Assembly (NCBI RefSeq): GCF_000819745.1
Contig: NZ_CDDA01000028.1
Span: forward strand, 62,001-126,000
Direction: 5' to 3'
Source of the DNA: Aeromonas bestiarum
GTDB taxonomy: Bacteria; Pseudomonadota; Gammaproteobacteria; Enterobacterales; Aeromonadaceae
Length of the DNA: 64,000 bases
Made by a program: the position numbers and the translations under genes. Positions 1-9,334 of this stretch are shown one piece after another. Within the stretch, counting starts at the first letter, position 1. Every line of letters starts with the position of its first letter. A model generated the notes under the pieces. That model was not told the DNA's origin and ran no database searches. It saw only the letters and a program-made list of their open reading frames with translations.

Positions 1-1218
1 GATGATCTGGTGCTCCTGCTGCTTGAGCTCGCTGCCCAGATGCTCGCTGCCACTGCTGCGCTCGCCGCCGGTGAAGCGGATTTCTTCCTCGTCCACCTCT
101 TCCAGGATGAGGTGCTCGCAGCCGATGAGCCCATCCGGGCTCAGGATCAGGGCACGCTGCACCACATTGTCCAGCTCCCGCACGTTGCCGGGCCAGGGGT
201 GGGCCAGCAGGCGTTCGCGCGCTGCGTCTGCCAGCTGCGGAGTCGGCAACCCCTGCTGGCTGGCATGCAGCGCCAGCAGGTGTTCAGCCAGCGGCAATAT
301 GTCGCCGGGCCGCTCCCAGAGCGAGGTCCAGCGCAGCGGGAAGACGTTGAGACGGTAGTAGAGATCCTCGCGGAACAGGCCGTCCTGCACCGCCTTCTTG
401 AGATCCCGGTTGCTGGTGGCGATGACCCGCACATCCAGCGGGATCAGCTTGCGGCTGCCGAGCCGCTCCACCTCTTTCTCCTGCAAGACCCGCAGCAGCT
501 TGGCCTGCAGCCCCAGATCCATCTCGGTGATCTCATCGAGCAGCAAGGTGCCGCCCTGGGCCTGTTCGAACTTGCCTGGGCACCCCTGCACGGCGCCGGT
601 GAAGGCCCCCTTCTCGTAGCCAAACAGGGTCGCCTCCAGCATGTTTTCCGGGATGGCGGCGCAGTTGATGGCGACGAAGGTCTGCTCGGCACGGCTGGAG
701 TTGTCGTGGATGTAGCGGGCCAGCACCTCTTTCCCCGTCCCGCTCGGACCTGTCACCATGACGGTAGCCTCGCTTCGGGCCACCCGGGTCGCCAGCTGGA
801 ACAGCTCGGCGGTCTTGGGATCCCCGTAGACCACGGCGCGCTTCTCCACCTTCTGGGCCGGTACATAACGGCTGACCTGGTTGAGCAGTACCTCGGGTGA
901 AAACGGCTTGGCGAGGTAGTCGATGGCCCCTTCGCGCATGGCGCGCACGGCCCCGTCTATGTTGGCGTAGGCGGTCATCAAGAGCACAGGCACCTGGGGA
1001 TATTGCTGGCGAATGTTGGCCAGCAGGGTCAGGCCATCCATGCCCCCCATCTGGATATCCGAGATCACCATGTCAAAGCTCTGGCGCGACAACGCCAGCA
1101 GGGCACGCTCGCCGCTGTCCGCTTCACGGCACTCGTAGCCGCCGAGCAACAGGGTATCCACCAGCGCCTCGCGCAGGCCATTGTCATCTTCCACGACCAG
1201 AATACGGGCCTGAGTCAT
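1..1218 (-). CDS. flrC: FlrC, sigma-54-dependent flagellar response regulator (3' end outside window)
   Basis: Response regulator phosphorylated by FlrB that activates sigma-54 flagellar promoters of the hook-basal body class. About 406 residues are visible. The receiver domain has acidic residues D11/D12, phospho-acceptor D54 and the AKPF lysine. The AAA+ domain has Walker A GPSGTGKE and the sigma-54 contact motif GAFTGA. The C-terminal Fis-type DNA-binding helices lie past position 1. The start ATG at 1218 overlaps the flrB stop as ATGA, so translation is probably coupled. Identity follows from architecture and from the flrA/flrB neighbours. Confidence 0.95.
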   Translation of the reverse strand, partial: MTQARILVVEDDNGLREALVDTLLLGGYECREADSGERALLALSRQSFDMVISDIQMGGMDGLTLLANIRQQYPQVPVLLMTAYANIDGAVRAMREGAIDYLAKPFSPEVLLNQVSRYVPAQKVEKRAVVYGDPKTAELFQLATRVARSEATVMVTGPSGTGKEVLARYIHDNSSRAEQTFVAINCAAIPENMLEATLFGYEKGAFTGAVQGCPGKFEQAQGGTLLLDEITEMDLGLQAKLLRVLQEKEVERLGSRKLIPLDVRVIATSNRDLKKAVQDGLFREDLYYRLNVFPLRWTSLWERPGDILPLAEHLLALHASQQGLPTPQLADAARERLLAHPWPGNVRELDNVVQRALILSPDGLIGCEHLILEEVDEEEIRFTGGERSSGSEHLGSELKQQEHQII

Positions 1219-2249
1219 GCGACACCTCCAAGCTGCACAGCTTGCTGATGCAGGGGGAACGACAGGGTAAAGCAGGTGCCTTCAGCGGGCACTGAGGCCA
1301 CGCTGACCTCCCCCTGATGGGCACGTACTACGGATTGCACCACAGCCAGACCCAGGCCTGTGCCCTGGGAGCGGGTGGTGAAGAAGGGTTCGAAAATCTG
1401 GTTGAGCAGGTGGGCGGGCATCCCCTTGCCATTGTCGAGGATGCGCATCTCCACCCGGGCGCCGCTGCGCACCGCACTCACCAGCAAGGAGGTAGCCCCC
1501 GCCTGCTGGGCGTTGGCGATCAGGTTGTTGATGGCCCCCGCCAGCGCGTTGCTGTTGGCGAGCAGGCAGAGATCCGGCTCGGGCGCCTCCATGTGCAGCT
1601 CACAGCCCTGCTGGTTGCAAAATGCCTCGGCACCGGCCTGCACCTCCGCCAGCAATCCCTGGACCGAAATGGGCGTCACCACCTGGTTGTCACCGTTGCG
1701 GGCGAACAGCAGTATGTCGTTGATCTGTTTCTCCAGATCCTTGAGCCGATCCATCAACTTTTGCTGGAACTGGCTGCGCGACTCGGGCTTGAGGGTGCGG
1801 TTGGCCAGGTTGGCCGCATAGAGCATGGCGGCGGAGAGCGGTGTGCGGATCTGGTGTGCCAGCGAGGCGGCCATGTTGCCCAGGGCAGACAGCCGCTTCA
1901 TGTGGTTGACTCTGTCCTGCAGTTTGCGGGTTTCGGTGAGATCCGTGATGAACACCAGCTGACCGGGTTGATCCGGCAGCGGCTGGGTCGAGAGCTGGAC
2001 CCGACGGCCGTCGCGCAGGGAGATCTCGTGGCCGTCATCCTCACGGGGCTGGAAACAGCGAGCGATGATCTGGCGCCAGGCCTGACCTTCCAGCGGTTCC
2101 CCCAGCAGCGCCAGAGCGGCGGGGTTGGCACGGGTGATGCGCCCCTCGCCATCGAGCAGCAATACACCGGTCGGCAGCGCCTGGAAAATGGCGTAGAGCT
2201 GGCTCACCTCGTGAGACTGGAGTGGATTGTCTTGCTGCTGGGCTGTCAT
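1215..2249 (-). CDS. flrB: FlrB, flagellar sensor histidine kinase
   Basis: Soluble two-component kinase that phosphorylates FlrC. The 344 residues comprise an N-terminal PAS domain (about 15-105), a HisKA domain with phospho-acceptor H132 in the AHQIRTPL motif, and a C-terminal HATPase domain with an N-box region, DNGKG and GTGLGL. No membrane segment is seen, so it probably senses a cytoplasmic signal such as basal-body assembly state, as proposed for FlrB/FleS proteins. A GAGGT ribosome site sits 7 nt before the ATG. It is co-transcribed with flrC and separated from flrA by a hairpin and a sigma-54-like promoter. Confidence 0.95.
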   Translation of the reverse strand: MTAQQQDNPLQSHEVSQLYAIFQALPTGVLLLDGEGRITRANPAALALLGEPLEGQAWRQIIARCFQPREDDGHEISLRDGRRVQLSTQPLPDQPGQLVFITDLTETRKLQDRVNHMKRLSALGNMAASLAHQIRTPLSAAMLYAANLANRTLKPESRSQFQQKLMDRLKDLEKQINDILLFARNGDNQVVTPISVQGLLAEVQAGAEAFCNQQGCELHMEAPEPDLCLLANSNALAGAINNLIANAQQAGATSLLVSAVRSGARVEMRILDNGKGMPAHLLNQIFEPFFTTRSQGTGLGLAVVQSVVRAHQGEVSVASVPAEGTCFTLSFPLHQQAVQLGGVA

Positions 2250-2284
2250 AAAGCTGACCTCAAACTGGCTATTGGGTCAGGTTA

Positions 2285-2300
2285 TTCAATTTCCATGCCA
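2285..2300 (-). promoter_or_regulatory. Probable sigma-54 promoter of flrBC
   Basis: On the minus strand TGGCAT, five bases, then TTGAA. The -24 element is near consensus, but the -12 element reads GA instead of the usual GC. It lies 36 nt before the flrB start and downstream of the flrA terminator-like hairpin. This fits the known class II dependence of flrBC on FlrA and RpoN in vibrios, but the -12 mismatch keeps confidence moderate. Confidence 0.5.
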
Positions 2301-2320
2301 CTAAAATTATCACTAAAAAT

Positions 2321-2351
2321 CAAAGCCTTGAACAAAGGCGTCAAGGCTTTG
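2321..2351 (-). terminator. Hairpin between flrA and flrB
   Basis: A perfect 11-bp inverted repeat (arms 2321-2331 and 2341-2351, loop 9 nt) begins 4 nt after the flrA stop. On the minus strand it is followed within a few bases by a T-rich tract. It probably terminates or attenuates flrA transcription ahead of the separate flrBC promoter. Confidence 0.65.
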
Positions 2352-2355
2352 ACCC

Positions 2356-3777
2356 TTATACTTCCTTGCTCATCCCGTATTTTTTCATCTTCTCCACCAA
2401 GGTGGTACGACGCATGCCGAGCAAGTCGGCGGCGCGGGCCACCACCCCGTCCTGGGACTCCAGGGCCTGGCGGATCAGCTCCACCTCGAGGTCGGCCAGC
2501 ATCTCCTTGAGATTGACCCCCTCCTCCGGCAGCTGCATGGCACGGGAGTGGCTGGCACTGTGCTCCAGCTCGGGGGGATCCTGGAACACGGCGGCCAGCG
2601 CGTCGCGCTCATCCATCTCGGTCAGCCGCTCATCCCTCGGCTCACACGGCAGCAGACGATAGCGGCTCGGCAGGTCGGCCACGTCGACTATCTGTTGCGG
2701 ATAGAGAATGAGCAGTCGCTCCAGCAGGTTGGAGAGCTCGCGCACGTTGCCGGGCCAGGGGTACTGCATCAGGGACTCGAGAGCCCGCTGGGTCAGGCGA
2801 ATGATGCCCTGATGCTGCTCGGCATGGCGGTTGAGCAGCTCCTGCAGCAGCAGGGGAATGTCGTCGATGCGATCCCGCAGCGGCGGCGTCTCAATCGGGA
2901 AGACGTTGAGGCGGTAGTAGAGATCTTCACGAAAGCCCTGGGTGCGGATCATGGCCTCCAGATCTCTGTGGGTGGCCGCTATGATGCGCACGTCCGCCTG
3001 GATCGGCTTGCCACCCCCCACCCGATCGAACAGCCGCTCCTGCAACACCCGCAACAACTTGACCTGCATCGGCAAGGGCATGTCACCGATCTCGTCGAGG
3101 AACAGGGTGCCACCCTGGGCCAGCTCGAAGCGGCCCCGGCGGGCGGCGATGGCGCCGGTGAAGGCGCCCTTCTCGTGGCCAAACAGCTCGCTTTCCAGCA
3201 ATTCGGCCGGGATGGCGCCGCAGTTGATGGGCACGAAGGGGCCCCCGCTGCGGGGAGAGAGCTCGTGAATGGCGCGGGCCACCACCTCCTTGCCGGTCCC
3301 GGACTCCCCCAGGATCAGCACGTTGGCCTCTGTCTCCGCCACCTGGCTGATGAGACGGCGCACCTCCTGGATGCCCCGCCCCTTGCCCACCAGCAGACGC
3401 AGCAGCGCCTGGCCCTTGTCGTGAGTCTGTTGACGGGGATGCAGGGAGACAAACGCCTGACAGAAGTGCAGATGGCGAGTGAGGGATTCGTAGGTGAAGG
3501 GAGCTTCGGCGACGCCGATGAAGTTGCTGTTGGGGAAATCCGCCTCTACCAGAGACAGGAAGGGCACCCGGGGAAAGCTGGTCAGCAGCTCATCCAGCGA
3601 ACGGCCGGTCAAGGTTCCCGCCAGCACCCCTTGCAGCGGGCCGGACGACTCGATGGCTACATCCAGCTCGTTCTCGACTATCTCCTGCCACGGGATCCCC
3701 ATGAACGAGAGCACAGTGCCCAACTGTTGGCGCCGCTGCGCATCGGCATCAACAATCAATACTCCCATCGCCATCAT
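2356..3777 (-). CDS. flrA: FlrA, master sigma-54 activator of polar flagellar genes
   Basis: Top regulator (FleQ/FlrA family) that with RpoN switches on flrBC and early flagellar genes. It has an N-terminal FleQ-type receiver-like domain without a clear phospho-acceptor, an AAA+ domain with GESGTGKE and GAFTGA, and a C-terminal Fis helix-turn-helix ([12 protein letters not shown]). FleQ/FlrA proteins bind cyclic di-GMP; that is family knowledge. The start at 3777 is chosen because GAGGG lies 6 nt upstream; ATG at 3783 abuts the same site. It is about 473 residues long and is transcribed alone. Confidence 0.93.
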   Translation of the reverse strand: MMAMGVLIVDADAQRRQQLGTVLSFMGIPWQEIVENELDVAIESSGPLQGVLAGTLTGRSLDELLTSFPRVPFLSLVEADFPNSNFIGVAEAPFTYESLTRHLHFCQAFVSLHPRQQTHDKGQALLRLLVGKGRGIQEVRRLISQVAETEANVLILGESGTGKEVVARAIHELSPRSGGPFVPINCGAIPAELLESELFGHEKGAFTGAIAARRGRFELAQGGTLFLDEIGDMPLPMQVKLLRVLQERLFDRVGGGKPIQADVRIIAATHRDLEAMIRTQGFREDLYYRLNVFPIETPPLRDRIDDIPLLLQELLNRHAEQHQGIIRLTQRALESLMQYPWPGNVRELSNLLERLLILYPQQIVDVADLPSRYRLLPCEPRDERLTEMDERDALAAVFQDPPELEHSASHSRAMQLPEEGVNLKEMLADLEVELIRQALESQDGVVARAADLLGMRRTTLVEKMKKYGMSKEV

Positions 3778-3853
3778 ATACATCCCTCTTATAATCGACG
3801 TAACTTATTGTTTTATTGTGCTTATGTGGTCTAGCCACGCACTTTATGCAGGA

Positions 3854-3866
3854 GGCACAAAGTGCC
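3854..3866. promoter_or_regulatory. Palindrome in the flrA upstream region
   Basis: Perfect inverted repeat GGCAC-AAA-GTGCC, 77-89 bp before the flrA start. The same 260-bp intergenic region holds two copies of CGACGCA (3874 and 3915) and two of TTGTCGC (3891 and 3952). It could be an operator controlling flrA, but no regulator family is recognised. Confidence 0.3.
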
Positions 3867-4045
3867 AAAATTCCGACGCATTGTCAAAAATTGTCGCATT
3901 TAACCTAAGTTTATCGACGCAACTGCGGAATAAGATAAATTTTGTCGCCTCTTTTTTTGATGAGAGGCGCCAACAAGCGCAAGAGACGGGACGAGCGGCC
4001 ACTCATTCCAGGCCCCATGACGAGGCCGGGAACGGCGACAGGGGG

Positions 4046-4921
4046 TCAGTGACGGGCGTTCGTGTGAGGCGCGGCGTAGCGGCACTCGGGGAAGCGGCTG
4101 CAGGCCATGAACAGGCGGCCGGCATGAGGCCCTTTTTTGGCCTCCCGCTCGACCAGCGGGGCATCGCAGCGAGGGCAGTGAGGCGCCTGGTGCGGGTGGT
4201 CGTCCTCTTCGTCGTCCACCTCGGCAAACAGGTTGTCCACCAGTTCGCTGTCTGTAGCAGAGACCAGGGCACTCCTGACCGGGGTCGTGACGGTCGACAT
4301 GGTCGAGGAACTGGAAGGCGAGCGGCCGCCATGACGGGTCTCTTCCGTGTCGACGCCATCGAGCAACAGGGGACTGAAGGTCGGCTCGCGACGCTCGCCC
4401 GGCATCAGATCGTCGGCCAGCGGCGCGGTCGTCTTGATCAGCAGCGGCAGGATCAGATCCCGCAGCTCTTCCACCTGATAGTGGCTGCTTGCCGGGATCT
4501 GCAGCAGCGGCAAGCCGGCGCTGTCAAAGGCAGCCTTGAGGAAGCTGTCCCTGGCTCTGCGCTTCTGCTGGCGGTGGGAACTGTCATCGAGTTCGATGGC
4601 GCAGATGAAGGAGAGATCGGCCGGGTGGCAGAGCAGGTAATCCAGGTGCTTGGCGCTGATCTTGTTGAACGCCTGCTGCCACTTGCTCTTGCCCATGCCC
4701 GCCTCAGGGGTGAGCACATCGGCCACCCGCACCTTGGCAAACACCCGGGCCTTGTCACCGACCGCAAGATCCAGCACGCCGAGGAAGGAGCGCTCGGCCG
4801 GACTGAACAGGGTCTCCTGCACATCATAGGGCAACGGCTTGCCTTTCTTGCCTCGGGTCCAGAAGACCGCCAGCAGGAGCAGCACCAACAACACCAATCC
4901 CGATACGACAAGGGTATTCAT
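4046..4921 (-). CDS. Membrane-anchored DUF2726 protein with C-terminal topoisomerase-type zinc finger
   Basis: About 291 residues. An N-terminal transmembrane helix (NTLVVSGLVLLVLLLLAVF) is followed by a basic stretch and a DUF2726 domain (about 40-180), a PD-(D/E)XK-like fold family; the segment around FICAIELDD and the following basic residues resemble it. The C-terminus carries a zinc ribbon with CPRC near 249 and a second pair, CSRFPEC, of the kind found at topoisomerase I tails. The fusion suggests nucleic-acid binding or cleavage at the membrane, but the function is unknown. The start is the ATG at 4921; an in-frame TTG upstream is less likely. It is divergent from gcvR. Confidence 0.7.
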   Translation of the reverse strand: MNTLVVSGLVLLVLLLLAVFWTRGKKGKPLPYDVQETLFSPAERSFLGVLDLAVGDKARVFAKVRVADVLTPEAGMGKSKWQQAFNKISAKHLDYLLCHPADLSFICAIELDDSSHRQQKRRARDSFLKAAFDSAGLPLLQIPASSHYQVEELRDLILPLLIKTTAPLADDLMPGERREPTFSPLLLDGVDTEETRHGGRSPSSSSTMSTVTTPVRSALVSATDSELVDNLFAEVDDEEDDHPHQAPHCPRCDAPLVEREAKKGPHAGRLFMACSRFPECRYAAPHTNARH

Positions 4922-5113
4922 GAGCGCACTATCCAGTTCACAAAACAAAAGAGGGGCATCACTCTACCACAGGGGCTCAGTGGCAGGCAGCGCTGAAACA
5001 TGGCCCGCCCCCTCCCTTCTGCGCTTTTTCACCCTATTTACGCCGGGCGGGGCTTCATATGGCCTGTCACAGCAGGCACAATGCTACAGAAACCCAATTC
5101 CAAGGAGAGCAGG

Positions 5114-5626
5114 ATGCAAAAGCAATTGGTCGTGACAGTAATAGGCACAGACAAACCCGGCATAGTCGAGAGTCTGGCGGATGTCATCACTCAGCAGCAG
5201 GGCAACTGGCTGGGCAGCTCCATGAGCGAGCTGGCGGGGCAATTTGCCGGCATCCTGCACGTGACAGTACCCGACGAGCACTACCGCAGCCTGTGCGAGG
5301 CGCTAGTGATGCTGCCCGGCCTCACCGTCAGCTTTGCCGAAGGCCAGCCCGGCCAGGAGCCGGAGCGTCAGGTGATGCTCAGCGTCACCGGCAACGACAG
5401 AGCCGGCATAGTCCACGAAGTGGCCAGCATATTGCGCCAGCTCAACATCAACGTGTCCGACCTCACCACGGGTTGCGAGCCGGCCCCCCACTCCGGCGCC
5501 CCGCTCTTCTACGCCCATGCCCTGGTGGCCCTGCCACCCCAGCTCGAACTCGACGATCTGATCACAGCGCTGGAGTCTCTCTCCGACGATCTGGTGGTCG
5601 ACATAGACCAGGCGTTCGCCGACTGA
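5114..5626 (+). CDS. gcvR: GcvR, glycine cleavage system transcriptional repressor
   Basis: A 170-residue protein made of two ACT domains (about 5-75 and 90-165). The first begins with the typical VTVIGTDKPGIVESLA pattern and the second with LSVTGNDRAGIVHEVA. GcvR binds GcvA in response to glycine and prevents activation of the glycine cleavage operon. The start ATG at 5114 has AAGGAG 7 nt upstream; an ORF extension further upstream has no good start. It is followed 75 bp later by ppk, which has its own candidate promoter. Confidence 0.9.
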   Translation: MQKQLVVTVIGTDKPGIVESLADVITQQQGNWLGSSMSELAGQFAGILHVTVPDEHYRSLCEALVMLPGLTVSFAEGQPGQEPERQVMLSVTGNDRAGIVHEVASILRQLNINVSDLTTGCEPAPHSGAPLFYAHALVALPPQLELDDLITALESLSDDLVVDIDQAFAD

Positions 5627-5631
5627 GCGGA

Positions 5632-5649
5632 TGGTCATCACACTGTCAT
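5632..5649 (+). promoter_or_regulatory. Candidate PhoB binding site (Pho box) before ppk
   Basis: TGGTCAT, CACA, CTGTCAT: two 7-bp direct repeats 11 bp apart, matching the CTGTCAT consensus at 5/7 and 7/7. It lies just after the gcvR stop and 53 bp before the ppk start, a sensible place for phosphate-starvation control of polyphosphate metabolism. Confidence 0.5.
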
Positions 5650-5701
5650 ATTTTCACGCCATTACTGCCGCGCAGACGCGACCCGACCACAGAGGCATCA
5701 C

Positions 5702-7771
5702 ATGAGCACCGACAAGCAGTATGAAGAGAAAGAGCTGAGCTGGCTCTCATTCAATGAACGGGTGTTGCAAGAGGCAATGGACAAGACGGTGCCCCTCATA
5801 GAGCGGGTCCGTTTCCTGGGGATCTTCTCCTCCAACCAGGATGAGTTCTTCAAGGTGCGGGTGTCGGACGTCAAGCGCCGCATCCTGATCAACGAGGTGC
5901 ACGGCGGCGACGACGAGGCCAAGGTGCTGCTGCGCGCCATCCAGCAGAAGGTAATGGCGCTCGGCGAAGCGTTCGACAACACCTACAAGGAGCTGTTGAT
6001 AGCGCTGGCCCGCCACAACATCTTCCTGGTCAACGAGAGCCAGATCTCCGAGTCGATCCAGCAGTGGCTGCGGGTCTTTTTCAGGGAGAAGGTGCTGCGC
6101 CACATCATCCCTATCCTGCTCAACAAGGAGGTCAACCCGGTCAAGTTCCTCAAGGACGAGTACACCTATCTGGCCATAGAGATGAAGAAGAATGGCCAGG
6201 TGATCCAGTACGCCCTGGTGGAGGTGCCGACCGACGATCTGCCCCGCTTCTTCCAGCTGCCGCCGGAAGGCACTCGCCGCAAGAAGCAGATCATCATTCT
6301 GGACAACGTCATCCGCTTCTGTCTCGACGAGATCTTCAAGGGCTTCTTCGACTACGACGAGATAGCCGCCTACGCGGTCAAGCTGACCCGGGATGCCGAA
6401 TATGATCTCTCCGACCAGCTGGATCTCAGCCTGGTGGACAAGATGAGTGACGGCTTGAAGCAGCGCCTCACCGCCATGCCGGTGCGCTTCGTCTACGAGC
6501 GGGAGATGCCCGCGGCCATGATAAGCTTCCTGAAGCTCAAGCTGCAGATCAGCTCCTACGACGCCATCATGCCGGGCGGGCGCTATCACAACTTCAAGGA
6601 TTTCATCGGCTTCCCCAACGTGGGCCGGGATTATCTGGAAAACCCCAAGCTGCCGGCCCTCGATTGCCGCGACTTTGACGGCTTCGTCAACGCCTTCGAT
6701 GCCATCGCCAAGCAGGACATACTGCTCTACTACCCGTATCACAAGTTCCACCACTTCACCGAGCTGGTGCGCCAGGCGGCGTTCGATCCGGCGGTCAGCG
6801 CCATTCGCATCAACATCTACCGGGTCGCCAAGAAGTCGCGCATCATCCACTCCCTCATCGATGCCGCCAACAACGGCAAGAAGGTGACGGTCGTCGTCGA
6901 ATTGCGCGCCCGTTTCGACGAGGCGGCCAACATCGACTGGGCCAACATTCTCACCGACGCCGGGGTCAAGGTGGTGTTCGGAGTGCCCAGCCTCAAGATC
7001 CACTCCAAGCTCTGCCTCATCACTCGCCACGAACATGGCGAGGCGGTGCGCTACGCCCATATCGGCACCGGCAACTTCAACGAGAAGACGGCGAAGATCT
7101 ACACCGACTTCTCCCTGCTGACCCGCCACCCGGACATCACAGCCGAGGTGGAGGGGGTGTTCGAATACATCGAGTATCCCTATAAACGTTACAAGTTCAA
7201 CCACCTGCTGGTCTCCCCCATCAACAGCCGCCGTCAGCTCTATCGACTCATCGACAACGAGCTCTCCAACGCCAAGGCGGGCCAGCCCAGCGGTATCACC
7301 CTCAAGATCAACAACCTGGTGGACAGGGATCTCATCAACCGGCTCTATGCCGCCGGCCAGGCCGGGGTGCCGATCCAGATGATCATCCGTGGCATGTGTG
7401 CCCTGCGCCCCGGCGTGCCGGGTCTGAGCGACAACATCCAGGTGATCAGCATCATAGACCGCTTCCTCGAGCATCCACGGGTCATGGTGTTCCACAACAA
7501 GGGCAACCCCCAGCTCTATATCTCCAGTGCCGACTGGATGAGCCGCAACATAGATGGCCGGATCGAGGTGGGAACCCCCATCTACGACGAGCGCCTCAAG
7601 CAGCGCATCCTGGATATCTTGCAGCTGCAGCTCAGCGACACCTGCAAGGCAAGGGTCATAGATGCAGACCAGCAAAACGCGTATGTGAAACGGGGCAACC
7701 GCCGCAAGATCCGTTCTCAGGTCGCGATTTACGACTACCTCAAACGCATAGAGTCAAACAATGGACAATAG
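5702..7771 (+). CDS. ppk: Polyphosphate kinase 1
   Basis: Makes inorganic polyphosphate from ATP, reversibly. At 689 residues it matches Ppk1 length, with N, H, C1 and C2 domains in order. The autophosphorylated histidine is H453 in the [12 protein letters not shown] motif of C1. The C2 motif [13 protein letters not shown] is also present. The coding end overlaps the ppx start by 11 nt, so the two opposing enzymes are translated from one message. A Pho box lies upstream. Confidence 0.97.
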   Translation: MSTDKQYEEKELSWLSFNERVLQEAMDKTVPLIERVRFLGIFSSNQDEFFKVRVSDVKRRILINEVHGGDDEAKVLLRAIQQKVMALGEAFDNTYKELLIALARHNIFLVNESQISESIQQWLRVFFREKVLRHIIPILLNKEVNPVKFLKDEYTYLAIEMKKNGQVIQYALVEVPTDDLPRFFQLPPEGTRRKKQIIILDNVIRFCLDEIFKGFFDYDEIAAYAVKLTRDAEYDLSDQLDLSLVDKMSDGLKQRLTAMPVRFVYEREMPAAMISFLKLKLQISSYDAIMPGGRYHNFKDFIGFPNVGRDYLENPKLPALDCRDFDGFVNAFDAIAKQDILLYYPYHKFHHFTELVRQAAFDPAVSAIRINIYRVAKKSRIIHSLIDAANNGKKVTVVVELRARFDEAANIDWANILTDAGVKVVFGVPSLKIHSKLCLITRHEHGEAVRYAHIGTGNFNEKTAKIYTDFSLLTRHPDITAEVEGVFEYIEYPYKRYKFNHLLVSPINSRRQLYRLIDNELSNAKAGQPSGITLKINNLVDRDLINRLYAAGQAGVPIQMIIRGMCALRPGVPGLSDNIQVISIIDRFLEHPRVMVFHNKGNPQLYISSADWMSRNIDGRIEVGTPIYDERLKQRILDILQLQLSDTCKARVIDADQQNAYVKRGNRRKIRSQVAIYDYLKRIESNNGQ

Positions 7772-9251
7772 CCTGTACGCCGCCGTGGATCTTGGCTCGA
7801 ACAGTTTTCACATGGTGATCGCCCGCCTCAACGAGGGACGTCTGCAGATCGTCGACCGCATCAAGGAGCGGGTCCGGCTGGCGGAAGGAATGGATGCACA
7901 GCGCCGCATGTCGGTGGAAGCCATGGGCCGGGGGCTCGAGTGCCTCGCCCTGTTTGCCGAACGACTGACCAACATCAAGCCGGATCAGATCCGCATTGCC
8001 GGCACCTATACCCTGCGCCGCGCCAGCAACGCCCGCGAATTCGTGAGCGAGGCAACCAAGGTGCTGAACCATCCCATCGAGATCATCAGTGGTCAGGAAG
8101 AGGCGCGCCTCATCTATCAGGGGGTTGCCCATACCCAGCATATCGAAGGCCAGGTGCTGGTGGTGGACATAGGCGGTGGCAGCACAGAGCTCATCATAGG
8201 CGAAGGCTTCGATCACAAGGCGCTCACCAGCCGCAAGATGGGTTGTGTCAGTTTCACCCAGAGCTTCTTTGCCAACGGCAAGCTGAGCGAGAAGGCTTTC
8301 AACAATGCCGTACTGGAGGCACAGCATCAGCTCGCCCCCATCATCAACCAGTATCGCAAGCTGGGCTGGCAGAGTTGCCTCGGCAGCTCCGGCTCGATCC
8401 GCACCGTGCGCGACGTGCTGCAGGGGGAAGGCTGGACCGATGGCGCCATCACGCTGGCGGGGCTGGAGCGGCTCAAGCGGGAGATGCTCGACCACAAGCG
8501 GGTCGATCAGTTGAAGCTTGCCGGCCTGACCGAGGAGCGCCAGGAGGTGTTTGCCGCCGCCGTGGCCATACTGCTAGGGCTCTTTACCTCCCTACCGATC
8601 GATCGGATGGAGTATTCGGACGGCGCCCTGCGCGAAGGGCTGCTGTACGAATTCGAGGAGCGCTTGCAGCACCACGACATTCGCGAGCGTACCGCACTGG
8701 CGCTCTCCACCCACTATCGTATCGACAAGCGTCAGGCCAACCGGGTCGAGCAGAGCGTGTTGACCCTGTTCGATGCGCTGAGCGGTCCCTGGGAGATGCA
8801 GGAGGAGCCCTACCGCGCCATTCTCGGCTGGGCGGCGCGACTGCACGAGATTGGTCTGGCCATCAACTACAGCGGCATCCATCGCCACTCAGCTTACATC
8901 TTGCAGAACACGGATCTGCCCGGCTTCAACCAGGACGATCAGGCCCTGCTGGCGGCCCTGGTGCGGTTTCAGCGCAAGGGGCTCAAGCTCTCAGAGCTCC
9001 CTCCCCTGCCCAACCACGACGAGCAGACTGTGCTGCGTTGCATTCGCATCCTGCGCCTCGCCGTGGCGGCGCACCACAGGCGCCAGGACAACCTGTTGCC
9101 GGAATGGAAGGTACAGGCCGCCGAAGATCAGCTGGTGGTCACCCTGCCGATAGATTGGTGCGACGAGAACCGCCTGCTGATCCAGAACCTGGAGAAAGAG
9201 CACCGTTATTGTCAGGAGCAGGGCTGGCCGCTGCTGTTTCAGCTCAGCTGA
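7761..9251 (+). CDS. ppx: Exopolyphosphatase (Ppx/GppA family)
   Basis: Releases orthophosphate processively from polyphosphate ends. The 496 residues carry the actin-like ATPase signatures [10 protein letters not shown] at the N-terminus and [10 protein letters not shown] near 135, then the C-terminal HD-like helical region found in long Ppx proteins. Operon position after ppk favours Ppx over the related pppGpp phosphatase GppA. It ends at a strong bidirectional terminator shared with convergent mgtE. Confidence 0.94.
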   Translation: MDNSLYAAVDLGSNSFHMVIARLNEGRLQIVDRIKERVRLAEGMDAQRRMSVEAMGRGLECLALFAERLTNIKPDQIRIAGTYTLRRASNAREFVSEATKVLNHPIEIISGQEEARLIYQGVAHTQHIEGQVLVVDIGGGSTELIIGEGFDHKALTSRKMGCVSFTQSFFANGKLSEKAFNNAVLEAQHQLAPIINQYRKLGWQSCLGSSGSIRTVRDVLQGEGWTDGAITLAGLERLKREMLDHKRVDQLKLAGLTEERQEVFAAAVAILLGLFTSLPIDRMEYSDGALREGLLYEFEERLQHHDIRERTALALSTHYRIDKRQANRVEQSVLTLFDALSGPWEMQEEPYRAILGWAARLHEIGLAINYSGIHRHSAYILQNTDLPGFNQDDQALLAALVRFQRKGLKLSELPPLPNHDEQTVLRCIRILRLAVAAHHRRQDNLLPEWKVQAAEDQLVVTLPIDWCDENRLLIQNLEKEHRYCQEQGWPLLFQLS

Positions 9252-9278
9252 TCCCGCCTGTTCGGCAGGTAGACAAGC

Positions 9279-9304
9279 AAAAAGGCAGCCCAGGCTGCCT
9301 TTTT
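9279..9304. terminator. Bidirectional terminator between ppx and mgtE
   Basis: A 10-bp stem AAAAAGGCAG / CTGCCTTTTT with a short GC-rich loop. It carries a T-run on both strands and lies 27 nt after ppx and 30 nt after the convergent mgtE. Confidence 0.9.
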
Positions 9305-9334
9305 GCTGTTTGACTCATCCGCGTCAGGTGCGGG

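Noticed and set aside
5747-7675. 642-codon open frame opposite ppk
   Set aside because: It is antisense to a gene with full Ppk1 motifs; long antisense frames are common in GC-rich DNA, and the translation has no recognisable domain.
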